Counted from the first letter of the stretch, positions 16,291-24,257 are shown. The stretch: DNA of 37,061 bases from a virus (IMGVR_UViG_3300021141_000029:1-37061), one strand, 5' to 3'. Made by a program: numbers and translations. The notes: a model not told the origin generated them from the letters alone.

Positions 16291-17195
16291 GTGATGAAGA
16301 GAACAACATGCCCGAAGGTCTGGAGGGTGGTGGTGGTTGGCATCATGACCCCGAGAAGGTCGCCGCTATTCAGTCCACCCTGCCCCAGCCAGTCTGGGGT
16401 GGCACACCCGCCGCAAGCCTGAGCGACTACCCGAAGGAAATCTTCGGGTGGCGACTGTGGAAGGAAGCCACCGGCACCGAGTGGCCTGTCCTCAACCAGG
16501 GACAGGTGGGCAGTTGCTGCTCGTTCGGTGCCAGCCACGCCGTCATGTACAGCCAAGCAGCTGAAGCCGTCATGGGGGATGAAGAGACTCCGCTTATTCC
16601 CTGCATGGAGTTCATCTACGGAGTTAGCCGCGTGCAGGTGGGTGGAGGTCAACTGGGCCGGGGAGACGGCTCCCTTGGCGTGTGGGTCGCCAAGGCTGTC
16701 AGGGACTATGGCATCCTGGAACAGGCCCAGCACGGGCAGTATGACTGCCGCAAGTACAACCAAGACCGATGCCGGGACTGGGGGTCCAGTGGACCTCCCC
16801 AAGAGTTACTCGGTGAGGCCCGCGACAACAAGGTCGGCGCAATCACCCAGATGAGATCCTTCGAGGATTGTGTTCAGGCCCTCGCCCAAGGTTATGGGGT
16901 GAACCTCTGTAGCCAGCAGGGTTTCTCCAGCACACGGGACGGACAAGGGTTCGCAGACCCGAAGGGTACTTGGTCCCACTCGATGGCCGCGATTGCCTAC
17001 CGTCTGGATCGGCCCGGGCTGTTCATCTGCAACTCTTGGGGCACGGCGTATTTCTCAGGTGGTCGATACCCTGACGACATGCCGCTCCAAGGGTTTTGGG
17101 CCGACAAGTCAGTTGTTGAACGAATGCTGGACTGTGGGGACTCGTGGTCTCACAGCAACGTGGATGGTTTCCCACTGAAGAAGCTGTCCTGGTGA
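16287..17195 (+). CDS. Papain-like (C1 family) cysteine peptidase
   Basis: The 302-aa protein has the papain-type catalytic signature. Gln71 in NQGQVGSC is the oxyanion residue, Cys77 the nucleophile, His231 in the WSHSM segment the general base, and Asn249 in the NSWG motif completes the triad. Cys78 takes the place of the usual Trp after the nucleophile. There is no signal peptide and the ~65 residues before the Gln are too short for a classic inhibitory propeptide. It would hydrolyse peptide bonds; the target could be host envelope protein, virion protein or a host factor. It follows the exported Pro-rich gene with a 4-base overlap. Phages seldom carry this family, and no standard endolysin is seen here, so a lysis or entry role is worth considering. 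Confidence 0.75.
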   Translation: MSDEENNMPEGLEGGGGWHHDPEKVAAIQSTLPQPVWGGTPAASLSDYPKEIFGWRLWKEATGTEWPVLNQGQVGSCCSFGASHAVMYSQAAEAVMGDEETPLIPCMEFIYGVSRVQVGGGQLGRGDGSLGVWVAKAVRDYGILEQAQHGQYDCRKYNQDRCRDWGSSGPPQELLGEARDNKVGAITQMRSFEDCVQALAQGYGVNLCSQQGFSSTRDGQGFADPKGTWSHSMAAIAYRLDRPGLFICNSWGTAYFSGGRYPDDMPLQGFWADKSVVERMLDCGDSWSHSNVDGFPLKKLSW

Positions 17196-17323
17196 CCAAC
17201 CTGGGAGTGGTGCTTCGGCAGGCGACAGGGCCGTGCGCGTCAGGCACCCCCTCCACTCTCAGGCCATACACCCGGTGCCGGGTTGATATCAAGGGGGCAC
17301 CCCCGACGAGTACGAGGTGTTTT

Positions 17324-17674
17324 ATGCGCTATGTCCTGATTGCCGTGTCCATGCTGTCCATGCTGTCCGTTGCCCAAGCTGGTCCCCTGCGTATCCGCGC
17401 TGAGGCCCGTGCTGCGGAGGCGGCACAACGTGCTGGCAAGGTCGTTGTCCTGTCCGATGGTAAACCAGCCCTGTTGAGGGGCGGTCAACTCTACCGGATC
17501 GAGAAGGATTCCGAAACCGGTGACCTCACCGTCTCCAGCAAGGGACTGCTGGCTGTCGGTCGTGAATCCTTCTCCAAGCCCGTGGTGGACCCAGTTCCCG
17601 CGCCAGCCCCCTCAACCCGGCCCGCTCCTGTTGGTCGCCCACGCCGGACGACCTACTACGAGTTCGGCAACTGA
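17324..17674 (+). CDS. Small secreted protein (116 aa)
   Basis: ATG 17324 is selected because it begins an obvious signal peptide (MRYVLIAVSMLSMLSVAQA, probable cleavage after AQA) and has GAGGTG 4-5 bases upstream. The frame extends upstream, but that part is not coding-like. The mature ~97 residues contain a charged helix (IRAEARAAEAAQRAGK), a small beta segment (VVVLSDGKPALLRGGQLYRIE) and a Pro-rich tail ending in RRTTYYEFGN. No Cys or enzyme motif is present. It resembles small exported proteins I remember from planctomycete genomes, but this is from memory. An export role at the host envelope during infection is inferred. Confidence 0.65.
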   Translation: MRYVLIAVSMLSMLSVAQAGPLRIRAEARAAEAAQRAGKVVVLSDGKPALLRGGQLYRIEKDSETGDLTVSSKGLLAVGRESFSKPVVDPVPAPAPSTRPAPVGRPRRTTYYEFGN

Positions 17675-17786
17675 TGCGTGAATTGACCCCGGCGGTCTGC
17701 TGGGGAACCGGTTTCTGGCGGCCATGCCATGCTTCTCCACCCTGTGGATGTGCCCCGCAGGTTTCTCTCGGGACGGAGTCCGACTG

Positions 17787-18137
17787 ATGCGAACACTCGC
17801 AATCCTATTGCTGATATCAATCCTGCAAGCTGCCCACAGTGGCCCGTTTGGCGTGTTCCGGCGGGGTGGTGGTGGACCGGTCAACACGACCGCCAACGCC
17901 GCGCAAGGTGCGGTTCAGGGGGTGTTCTCCAGCGCTCAGGGCGTGAGCGAATACATGGCCCGAACCGGCAGAATCGGGCACTTCGGGGGCAATTCCGGGT
18001 TTGAGGGCGTGGGCATGGGGGCGACTGCGGCGCAGGCTATCGCCAACACCTGCAAGCCACGCTCGGGTGGATACCCGAGGGAGACTGGCGTGTCACAGGG
18101 CGCCAACGGCATGTTCTACGCCTGCAACAGATGGTAG
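17787..18137 (+). CDS. Small secreted planctomycete-type protein (116 aa)
   Basis: ATG 17787 starts a signal peptide (MRTLAILLLISILQAAHSG), with GGAG about 9 bases upstream. The mature part has a Gly-rich start (FRRGGGGP) and a helix rich in Ala/Gln. The conserved-looking core is MARTGRIGHFGGN, then FEGVGMGATAAQAIANTC, ending in GANGMFYACNRW with two Cys. I associate this HFGGN / EGVG(M/F)G / AQAI-x-x-C / NG-x-(W/F)YAC pattern with short secreted proteins found in planctomycetes, which supports that host. A terminator hairpin follows 31 bases after the stop, closing this transcription unit. What the protein does for the phage is unknown. Confidence 0.65.
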   Translation: MRTLAILLLISILQAAHSGPFGVFRRGGGGPVNTTANAAQGAVQGVFSSAQGVSEYMARTGRIGHFGGNSGFEGVGMGATAAQAIANTCKPRSGGYPRETGVSQGANGMFYACNRW

Positions 18138-18167
18138 TATCCCGGCAACCTGTTACATTGTTCGGTG

Positions 18168-18196
18168 ACCCGGTGGGACTGTCCTCCCGGGTTTTT
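18168..18196 (+). terminator. Rho-independent terminator
   Basis: ACCCGG (18168-18173) pairs with CCGGGT (18187-18192), and inside it GGAC (18176-18179) pairs with GTCC (18181-18184); a TTTTT run ends the structure. It follows the secreted-protein gene and stands only 26 bases before the acyl carrier protein start, so it could also attenuate that gene. Confidence 0.75.
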
Positions 18197-18222
18197 CCAC
18201 ATCATGGCGAACGGACTCCACC

Positions 18223-18468
18223 ATGACCACGATCGACCTCATCTATCGGAAGCTGTCTGAACTGACCGACGAAAAGATCGAGGCCAGCACCCCATTGCGG
18301 GACACCGGCCTCGACTCGTTTGACCTGATTCAGCTTGCCTACGAATTGGACCTGCCGAACACCTACTCCACGAAGGAGCTAGGTTCCATGTCGCTCATTG
18401 ATTACGCGCGTTTGCTGGATGAGCAGAATCCCGATCCGCTAATTCCTCAGGCTGGGCCGGTTTCGTAA
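18223..18468 (+). CDS. Acyl carrier protein
   Basis: The 81-aa protein has the size and four-helix layout of acyl carrier proteins. The phosphopantetheine attachment site is clear: DTGLDSFDLIQLAYELD, with Ser32 as the modified residue (DSF here, DSL in most ACPs). A hydrophobic helix II follows, then a TYSTKELGSMSLIDYARLL helix III/IV region that matches the usual T-(V)-x-D-(L/A) segment loosely. ACPs carry acyl or other thioester intermediates on a 4'-phosphopantetheine arm added by a host transferase. No ketosynthase, adenylation or acyltransferase gene is nearby, so the partner must be a host enzyme or an unrecognised protein. The 3' end overlaps the convergent gene at 18395-18784 by 74 bases. 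The ribosome site is weak (GGA). The family call is good; the role is unknown. Confidence 0.8.
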   Translation: MTTIDLIYRKLSELTDEKIEASTPLRDTGLDSFDLIQLAYELDLPNTYSTKELGSMSLIDYARLLDEQNPDPLIPQAGPVS

Positions 18469-18784
18469 ACTCCAGCGTAAACCCGCCGTTTTCAATGCCT
18501 GCTGCGTCCTCTGCCCAAATCCGCCCAAGGACCCACCTGAGTGCCCGGACTGCCTCGTGGGATGATTCCATGCGAGATGCACGGGTCAGTAGGAGCCAGC
18601 CATTTAGGGGCTGGTAGACCCCGAGGTACTGCCACCCGTGGGGCATCATAAAACGCACGAAGTGGGTGCTGTGGGCGGACCCGTCAGAATCCACCCGGCT
18701 GAACTGGTACAGGTACTGACGACCATGTCCGTTCAGTGTCAGGGTCGTTTCGGTATCACAGAGAGACTGCTCGATCGTGTTCAT
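18395..18784 (-). CDS. Unrecognised minus-strand protein (129 aa)
   Basis: Read on the minus strand, ATG 18784 has GGAGG 5-6 bases upstream and a promoter-like pair farther up, so the gene is credible. The product has a beta-rich first half (TTLTLNGHGRQYLYQFSRVDSDG, GWQYLGVYQPLNGWLLL) and a helix (SSHEAVRALRWVLGRIW), with an acidic tail. It is a single minus-strand gene inside a plus-strand structural region and converges on the acyl carrier gene with a 74-base overlap. Such lone reversed genes are often accessory genes expressed in the lysogen. No family recognised. Confidence 0.6.
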   Translation of the reverse strand: MNTIEQSLCDTETTLTLNGHGRQYLYQFSRVDSDGSAHSTHFVRFMMPHGWQYLGVYQPLNGWLLLTRASRMESSHEAVRALRWVLGRIWAEDAAGIENGGFTLEFTKPAQPEELADRDSAHPANARNQ

Positions 18785-18815
18785 GGTTCCTCCGGTAGCG
18801 TAAACATGTCAACGG

Positions 18816-18845
18816 ATTGTATACACGATCCTTGCATCCTGTCCA
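18816..18845 (-). promoter_or_regulatory. Candidate sigma70-type promoter for the 18784 gene
   Basis: On the minus strand TGGACA (18845-18840) and TACAAT (18821-18816) are separated by 18 bases. Each matches the consensus at five of six positions. The predicted start point is about 25 bases before ATG 18784. Confidence 0.45.
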
Positions 18846-18891
18846 CTGGTATGCTGGAAATAATGCGTACCCGGTTGATGGAGGAGATCAG

Positions 18892-20649
18892 ATGCTATCC
18901 TATGCTGGTGAACCACTACCACTTGTTACCGGTGAACTGAAGGGGTGGCTAGACTCGTACCTCTCCACTGCTGACCTGCGTATATCCGAACAGCGTCAGG
19001 CCACGATTGGCAGTCTGCCGTGTCTTCAGGGCATGGATCAGCCCGCAATGAGGCTAAGCCGTCTGAGTTGGCCAACCGGTCTGAGCCGGTACGCCAGCGC
19101 CCTTTTCTGCTGCACCTATTCGCAGCTAGACCGAATTCTGAGGGTGGTGGATACCCCCGGGGCCCAGCAACGACAGCCTGCTGACTTGAGGATCGGCAAG
19201 GACATCACGGTCAAAATGCACCTGCTGACCCCGGTGCAGGTCGCGGGCAAACCCTTGACTGGGGACGGACTACTGCCGGTTGATGTGGAGACTGACCCGG
19301 CTGGTAACTACAAGGACCCCGGCCAGCTATGGTTGCTCCCCTTGGTGGACGAGCGTTTTTTCCTCCTCGCCGGTTGCCTGCATGACATGAAGTCTTCCCT
19401 GACCTGGGAGGATTGGTTCAAGTCCGTCCACGAATCGACTTCAATCAACTGCACGGTGGATACCATCGATGCCAAGTTCGGCTACCCTGGCGGCTTGTTC
19501 TACGACTTACCCAAGGATTCCCCAGGCTTGCCCGTGCTGGCCGACAACGCGGCCTACTGCATCGGTCGGCGGTATGTGCGGCAACTGAGTGGTGACTACG
19601 CCCTGCAGACCTATGACAAGGCCCTGCCTCTGGTGACACCCGTCACAGGGTTTGGGGTGATTGCTGGATCTCGGAACAACCCTGCCCCCATCGTGCTGCC
19701 CAAGGGTGGAGCCTTCAGCATCTACGGGTCGGACACGGCAATCGATGTGGTGGCGGACACGCTGGACACTTGGCCCGGCCACACAAGGTGGCATGGCGGG
19801 CGCAACTTCCACCTTCGGTGCAAGGTCTCCGACACGGCCAAGGCTGAGGATTACGCCAAGGCTTTCCTGAAGGAGACCCTGAGATGGCGGTTCATCCACC
19901 AGGATGTGACGTTTGCGGACGCAAAGCCGTTCACCCTGACGGGTGGTGAAGACCGCCTCGAGATCACGGTCAACGCTGATTCGGTGACCACCAGGGTGTA
20001 TGCGCGGCATTCGGAGTGGCACGACACGCTGTCGGTTCGGTTCACCGAGACCTACAACGCCGAGGATTGTGAGGGGTGCGGTGGTGGTGGTGGTGGCACT
20101 GTGGCGGGCCCGGAAAACTGCCCGCGGGTGTCCCATGTCGGTTGCACCGCCGGGATTATGACCGTCGGCTACCAACTCGCCTGTGAGTCCATCCCGGACC
20201 CGGTGCAGGGTCCCCCGGCGGGCGGTCCCGTCGGCACCATCGTCATGTGGGGCACCTCCACCATCCCCAACGGTTGGCTGGAGTGCGACGGCAAGGAGTT
20301 TGACCCCACGGTCTTCCCTGAACTGTTCGATGTCCTGGGAGACCGGTATGTGCCGGACCTGCGGAACCAGTTCGTGCGAGGCAAGGGTGACAAGACTGGG
20401 GCGTTGCTGTCCAAGAAGGCATGGACGACAGGTATGCCCAAGACCCCGTTCAAGGCATCCGCCGCGGGCGGTCACGACCACTCTGGTGGCGTGATGCCGG
20501 GGAGCATGACGGGCAACACATCCCCTGGCGGTTTCATGCAGGGCCGGACCGGGCGTGAGGCGGACCATGTCCACACCATCACCGGGGGTGACACCGAGAC
20601 GGCCCCGGACCATGTGATCCTCCTCTATATCATCAAGGCGGAAATCTGA
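18892..20649 (+). CDS. Tail fibre/spike with C-terminal tail-collar domain
   Basis: ATG 18892 is chosen because GGAGGAG lies directly upstream; the frame is open for 75 more bases without a ribosome site. The first ~400 residues are an unrecognised beta-rich region. At about residues 390-440 comes a Cys/Gly-rich linker (CEGCGGGGGG, ENCPRVSHVGC). The last ~145 residues match the phage tail-collar / microcystin-dependent protein domain: GTIVMWGTSTIPNGWLECDGK, a YVPDLRNQFVRG segment, HDHSGG, DHVHTI and the closing HVILLYIIKAEI. Collar-domain proteins form receptor-binding fibre tips with metal-binding His residues. It leads a four-gene block of virion proteins ending at 24163 and overlaps the next start by one base. 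Confidence 0.8.
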   Translation: MLSYAGEPLPLVTGELKGWLDSYLSTADLRISEQRQATIGSLPCLQGMDQPAMRLSRLSWPTGLSRYASALFCCTYSQLDRILRVVDTPGAQQRQPADLRIGKDITVKMHLLTPVQVAGKPLTGDGLLPVDVETDPAGNYKDPGQLWLLPLVDERFFLLAGCLHDMKSSLTWEDWFKSVHESTSINCTVDTIDAKFGYPGGLFYDLPKDSPGLPVLADNAAYCIGRRYVRQLSGDYALQTYDKALPLVTPVTGFGVIAGSRNNPAPIVLPKGGAFSIYGSDTAIDVVADTLDTWPGHTRWHGGRNFHLRCKVSDTAKAEDYAKAFLKETLRWRFIHQDVTFADAKPFTLTGGEDRLEITVNADSVTTRVYARHSEWHDTLSVRFTETYNAEDCEGCGGGGGGTVAGPENCPRVSHVGCTAGIMTVGYQLACESIPDPVQGPPAGGPVGTIVMWGTSTIPNGWLECDGKEFDPTVFPELFDVLGDRYVPDLRNQFVRGKGDKTGALLSKKAWTTGMPKTPFKASAAGGHDHSGGVMPGSMTGNTSPGGFMQGRTGREADHVHTITGGDTETAPDHVILLYIIKAEI

Positions 20650-21146
20650 TGGCGAAGTTCAACTGCAAGGGGCAGCAGCCCCAGGTGCCATACCGTCCCG
20701 TCTACCTCCAATGCTGGGGTCTTGGCAGGCTCCCAGGTGCCCTGCTCATCGATGTGGGTCCGGTGGTCAAAAACCCGGCATGGACCGGTCCCGACCTTTG
20801 CGGTGGCTACACGGTGAAGGATTCGGCCATGCCCCGCAGGCCCTGCACCTACACCTACGAGTGGAGCGGGTTGGACAACTTCGGCATCGTTCTGACCACC
20901 GGGTCGTTCGACTACAGCAGCAACACCCGCTCCGAGTTCCCGGTCTCCGACACGATCGACCAGAACCCGCTCCTGACAGACCCCGCTGGCAAGCCGCGCT
21001 GGTATGTCGGCGGCAGCGGATCGCTTCAGCCGGGAGCAACCTCCTGGTGCAGCCGGGTGAACGGCATCACCAAGCTGGAGGTCGTCGGCACCTATCAGAC
21101 CGAGACCTGCATCGGCCCCATTCGCATCCACTACGAGGGACCCTGA
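20649..21146 (+). CDS. Unrecognised virion-type protein (165 aa)
   Basis: The protein starts in a TGATG overlap with the collar fibre gene and ends one base before the next ATG. It is beta-rich, with six Cys (for example LQCWGLG, DLCGGYTV, RPCTYTYEW, SWCSRV, TETCIG) and many Trp and Gly residues. It has no signal peptide. Position and composition suggest a structural component assembled with the fibre or spike encoded before it. Family not recognised. Confidence 0.55.
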   Translation: MAKFNCKGQQPQVPYRPVYLQCWGLGRLPGALLIDVGPVVKNPAWTGPDLCGGYTVKDSAMPRRPCTYTYEWSGLDNFGIVLTTGSFDYSSNTRSEFPVSDTIDQNPLLTDPAGKPRWYVGGSGSLQPGATSWCSRVNGITKLEVVGTYQTETCIGPIRIHYEGP

Positions 21147-21147
21147 C

Positions 21148-22404
21148 ATGGTCGCTGGAGCCTATGCCGAACTGCTGGCCGGTGAGTGCCTGGTGAAACC
21201 CGCGACCTGGGGAACCTATGGCAACACCAACATCGTCTGGCCTTACCGCCAGGTGAGCGTCTACAGCGTTTTCGGTTCGGTGGGTGGCACCAACCAGAAC
21301 GCGGGCACCTGCGCCTGTGGATTCAACACCTTGGCCGATGGCAGCGTGGCCGCCGACAAGCCTGGGACCGAACCCCTGCCGGTCTTTTCCCTGCCGGGTT
21401 CGACCTACAGCCGCGGGGTCATCTACGGGCGGCACCCCGATTCCACCTTCGACCCGCAGAAGGAACCCGTCCTCCTGGAGTCCAGGGATGGCCGGGATGT
21501 GTACTTCAAGACCGCCGAGTTTGAGCCGTGGAGGAAGCGGTCCAAGTATCGCCCCGAGATCATCGGCAACACCGGGTACAAGACATTCGCCTCGGGTCCC
21601 CCGATCAAGCATGGCATCCTCTGCCATTCGCTGCGCCGCCGCCTGAAGCGCAAGGAATCCCCGAACAACCGGGACTACAAGGGGCGCATGTCGTTCGACT
21701 TCCTCGATGCCGACCAGCCGGTCTACGGTCAGTCCGACTGGATGGGGCACCTGCACCCGGGTCACTACCTGTGGACGAACGAGGGAGTGCCGGAACCTTT
21801 GCTGGCGGTGCGTCACTATGAGGACGGCGGTTCGGACCCGGATCTGGACACCGACGGGGCCTTCAAGCATTTCTTGCCCTTCTGCGCCCCGATGCCCGTC
21901 TATGACGAGAACGGCACCTCCATGGGGTCGTATATCGGCTACACGATGCAGCAAATCTTCGGCATGGGGTTCATCCACTTTGCCGATGCAACGAACTATG
22001 TGCCGGATCCGTCGAAGCCGGGCCGGTACATCCAGAAGAAGGTGTTTTTGCCCGACGATTACCGCTCTCCAATCAACCCGCAGACGGGCAAGCGCACCCG
22101 CCAGGTGAACCACCGGGAGCAGTTCTTCTCGCTGTCCTCGCACCTGTTCATGGTGGGCGACAACCCCAACCTGGGCAGTCCGCTCGTCGCCCGCACCCGG
22201 TACTGGTGGTACAACGACGGGTTGGTCACCGACCAGCCTTGGATCAACCGCCCGTATTTGTGCGGCTTTGTCGATCCGAAGATGTCCGCCGGGGCCTGGG
22301 ACTTCCCCATCCAGTTCAACATCTTGGGTGCTGACGGCAACCCCGCCGCGCCCGAGAACATTCTGATCGGCCTGGAACCCGTCTCCACTTACCTGACAGC
22401 CTGA
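21148..22404 (+). CDS. Unrecognised virion-type protein (418 aa)
   Basis: The 418-aa protein has Tyr/Trp/Gly-rich segments (WPYRQVSVYSVFGSVGG, WMGHLHPGHYLW) and a TCACGF Cys pair. A basic segment (HSLRRRLKRKES, near residue 160) and a PDPSKPGRYIQKK segment are also present. It shows no enzyme motif, coiled coil or membrane segment. It is packed between two other Cys-containing genes with spacers of 1 and 7 bases. It is probably a tail or spike component; the family is not recognised. Confidence 0.55.
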   Translation: MVAGAYAELLAGECLVKPATWGTYGNTNIVWPYRQVSVYSVFGSVGGTNQNAGTCACGFNTLADGSVAADKPGTEPLPVFSLPGSTYSRGVIYGRHPDSTFDPQKEPVLLESRDGRDVYFKTAEFEPWRKRSKYRPEIIGNTGYKTFASGPPIKHGILCHSLRRRLKRKESPNNRDYKGRMSFDFLDADQPVYGQSDWMGHLHPGHYLWTNEGVPEPLLAVRHYEDGGSDPDLDTDGAFKHFLPFCAPMPVYDENGTSMGSYIGYTMQQIFGMGFIHFADATNYVPDPSKPGRYIQKKVFLPDDYRSPINPQTGKRTRQVNHREQFFSLSSHLFMVGDNPNLGSPLVARTRYWWYNDGLVTDQPWINRPYLCGFVDPKMSAGAWDFPIQFNILGADGNPAAPENILIGLEPVSTYLTA

Positions 22405-22411
22405 GGACCCC

Positions 22412-24163
22412 ATGGGTAACCGAGTCTCCGTTGGCACCGAGATCTGCGCGGATGCGCCACCCCTCATCGAAACCAGTCTGGACTGCTCACTCTGCACGAT
22501 CGGGTTTCCCCAGTTCGGGGGACGGTTCCTCATCTCGTTTTATTCCGGAGACTTCTGCCCCACTGACGCGCTGGAGCCCTCCCCCTCGATCTGGTTGCAG
22601 GGGATGTACCCGAAGATGACGCAACTGAAATGCGTCCAGCCCGGCTATGACCAGGAACCGGACCCGGGCCTGTTTGCGGGGGAAGGCATCTTCGGTTCGG
22701 TCAGCTACCTGAACCCGGCGACCAACCGCAGCGCCGCGCAACAGTTCCGGCACCGTGTCGAGGTGCGTCCCACCTCTGAGTACACCATGAACCTGAAGTG
22801 GACCTGCCAAGTGCTGGGTCCCCGCTCGATCTGGTCCCCCTACTCCTCCCTGAACATCGAGGTGGTGGAGGTACTCGGACCCAACGACAGTACCGCCACC
22901 CCGTATCGGTCCCGGCAGTTCGTCCCGGTTTCCGGCACCTCCTATGTGCGCTGGGCCGGGGAAACCCGCACCTATCCGCCACCAGCAGGGGCCGCCCGCG
23001 GTGACATCTACACCACGCAGTGGTCGCTGGAACAGGACCCGCCCCTCCAGTTCCTGCCCGACCCGTTCCCGCCCCAAACCCCGGCGGGCTGGGCGTTCGT
23101 CTGGGACGGCAGCAAGTGGAACGGCTATGGTTCAGCCACCCGCTGGGACATCGAGAAGATCCGGGCCGATAATGGCCAACCCATCACCATGCGCCGGTAC
23201 ATCCCCATCAGCGTGGACACCTCGATCGCTGGCGAGGGCGACGGGGTGGCGAGTGCGGGGATCACCTTGGGGCTTGAGTCCATGCGTGAGGGGTGCGGTG
23301 GCGGTGGCAACTCCTTCCCCATCTGCGGGATGTGGTTCCCGATCAAGGACGACAGCAATGACGGAGCTTGGCACACCTGTTTCAGGGTCATCACCCAGCC
23401 CGACGGCGGGCTCCCCTGGATGACCCAGATCGGGGCCGACCAGACAGACTGCGGCAAGCGGTTCCTGGTGAACGATGGCACCGTCCAGTACGGACCCTAC
23501 TGCGGATGCGACAAGGTGATAATGAAGGCGTGGGGGCGCTGGGAGTCCCAGAAGAACGATGCCATCCCCTGCTACTACCCCGAGGTGGTCTCCATCGGCG
23601 TGCCTGGGGAAGCCGTCGCCCAGGTCCAGGAGATCCAGACCAACGGCACCGGGTCTATCGTCATCAAGCAGTTGGACGGTGGGAAAATCTGGGCGTGCCA
23701 CGGGATCTCCCAGGGGGAAGACCCGACCAGCCCGGACAAGTGCAGCAAGATGGACTGGGACTTCTGCGAGGTCACGATGGACAAGGTGGTCACCACCGGC
23801 AGTCCGTATGTGTACAAGCTGCGCTTCGACCAGCACAAGCTGACGATGTGGCTGCACTCGCTCCGGTTCCCCTCGGACCCGATTCTCCCTGAGCCCTGCA
23901 TCAAGAAGGACACGGCCACCAGGTTCGCCCCGGCCCCGGCTCCCAGCCCGGACTCCCCGCCCATGGACCGTCGTGGGCTGGAGCGGATCCAGTTGCCCTG
24001 CACCTACTTGGGGGAAAAGCTCCGCAACCAGCCGTTGAAATGCAGGTGCGGGACCGTTGATGTGTACACCTGCTCCAAGTTTGGCGAATGCACCCGGGTC
24101 ATCCATGATGGGCTGGACTGCTGCGCCACCTGTGACACGTACATCGGAAAGGTGCAGGTGTAA
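22412..24163 (+). CDS. Large Cys-rich virion-type protein (583 aa)
   Basis: The protein carries about 30 Cys, unusual for a phage structural protein made in the cytoplasm. They occur as pairs (LDCSLC, CGCD, CRC, CCATC) throughout. The C-terminus has a compact module CRCGTVDVYTCSKFGECTRV, followed by GLDCCATCDTY, that looks like a metal-binding knuckle. I recall similar CxC-...-C-xx-(F/H)G-x-CT-...-C-xx-C-xx-Y tails in planctomycete proteins. Between the Cys clusters are beta segments and Pro-rich linkers (APAPAPSPDSPP). It is the last gene of the structural unit; the next region has inverted repeats and a regulatory operon. A spike or adhesin role is inferred. Confidence 0.6.
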   Translation: MGNRVSVGTEICADAPPLIETSLDCSLCTIGFPQFGGRFLISFYSGDFCPTDALEPSPSIWLQGMYPKMTQLKCVQPGYDQEPDPGLFAGEGIFGSVSYLNPATNRSAAQQFRHRVEVRPTSEYTMNLKWTCQVLGPRSIWSPYSSLNIEVVEVLGPNDSTATPYRSRQFVPVSGTSYVRWAGETRTYPPPAGAARGDIYTTQWSLEQDPPLQFLPDPFPPQTPAGWAFVWDGSKWNGYGSATRWDIEKIRADNGQPITMRRYIPISVDTSIAGEGDGVASAGITLGLESMREGCGGGGNSFPICGMWFPIKDDSNDGAWHTCFRVITQPDGGLPWMTQIGADQTDCGKRFLVNDGTVQYGPYCGCDKVIMKAWGRWESQKNDAIPCYYPEVVSIGVPGEAVAQVQEIQTNGTGSIVIKQLDGGKIWACHGISQGEDPTSPDKCSKMDWDFCEVTMDKVVTTGSPYVYKLRFDQHKLTMWLHSLRFPSDPILPEPCIKKDTATRFAPAPAPSPDSPPMDRRGLERIQLPCTYLGEKLRNQPLKCRCGTVDVYTCSKFGECTRVIHDGLDCCATCDTYIGKVQV

Positions 24164-24182
24164 AAATTCTCTCAATCACCCC

Positions 24183-24238
24183 TTGCAACTATACCGATAT
24201 GGGTATAGTATGAGGTTGTCAGGTACGAAAACCTGACA
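24183..24238 (+). promoter_or_regulatory. Promoter-operator region with two perfect inverted repeats
   Basis: Two perfect 8-bp inverted repeats with 6-base spacers lie in tandem: ACTATACC/GGTATAGT (24188-24209) and TGTCAGGT/ACCTGACA (24217-24238). A TTGCAA at 24183 and TAGTAT at 24206 (17-base spacing) could be -35 and -10 elements, so the first repeat would overlap the promoter and the second the transcript start. The second could also fold as an RNA hairpin, but no T-run follows. Confidence 0.55.
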
Positions 24239-24257
24239 GGACACAAGAGGGGTTAAA

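Noticed and set aside
21067-22533. A 488-codon open frame on the minus strand, and other long minus-strand frames at 3813-5045, 1757-2884, 19507-20613 and 23132-24175
   Set aside because: They lie opposite well-supported genes, are rich in Arg, Gly, His and Val, lack ribosome sites and known domains, and are expected in GC-rich DNA.
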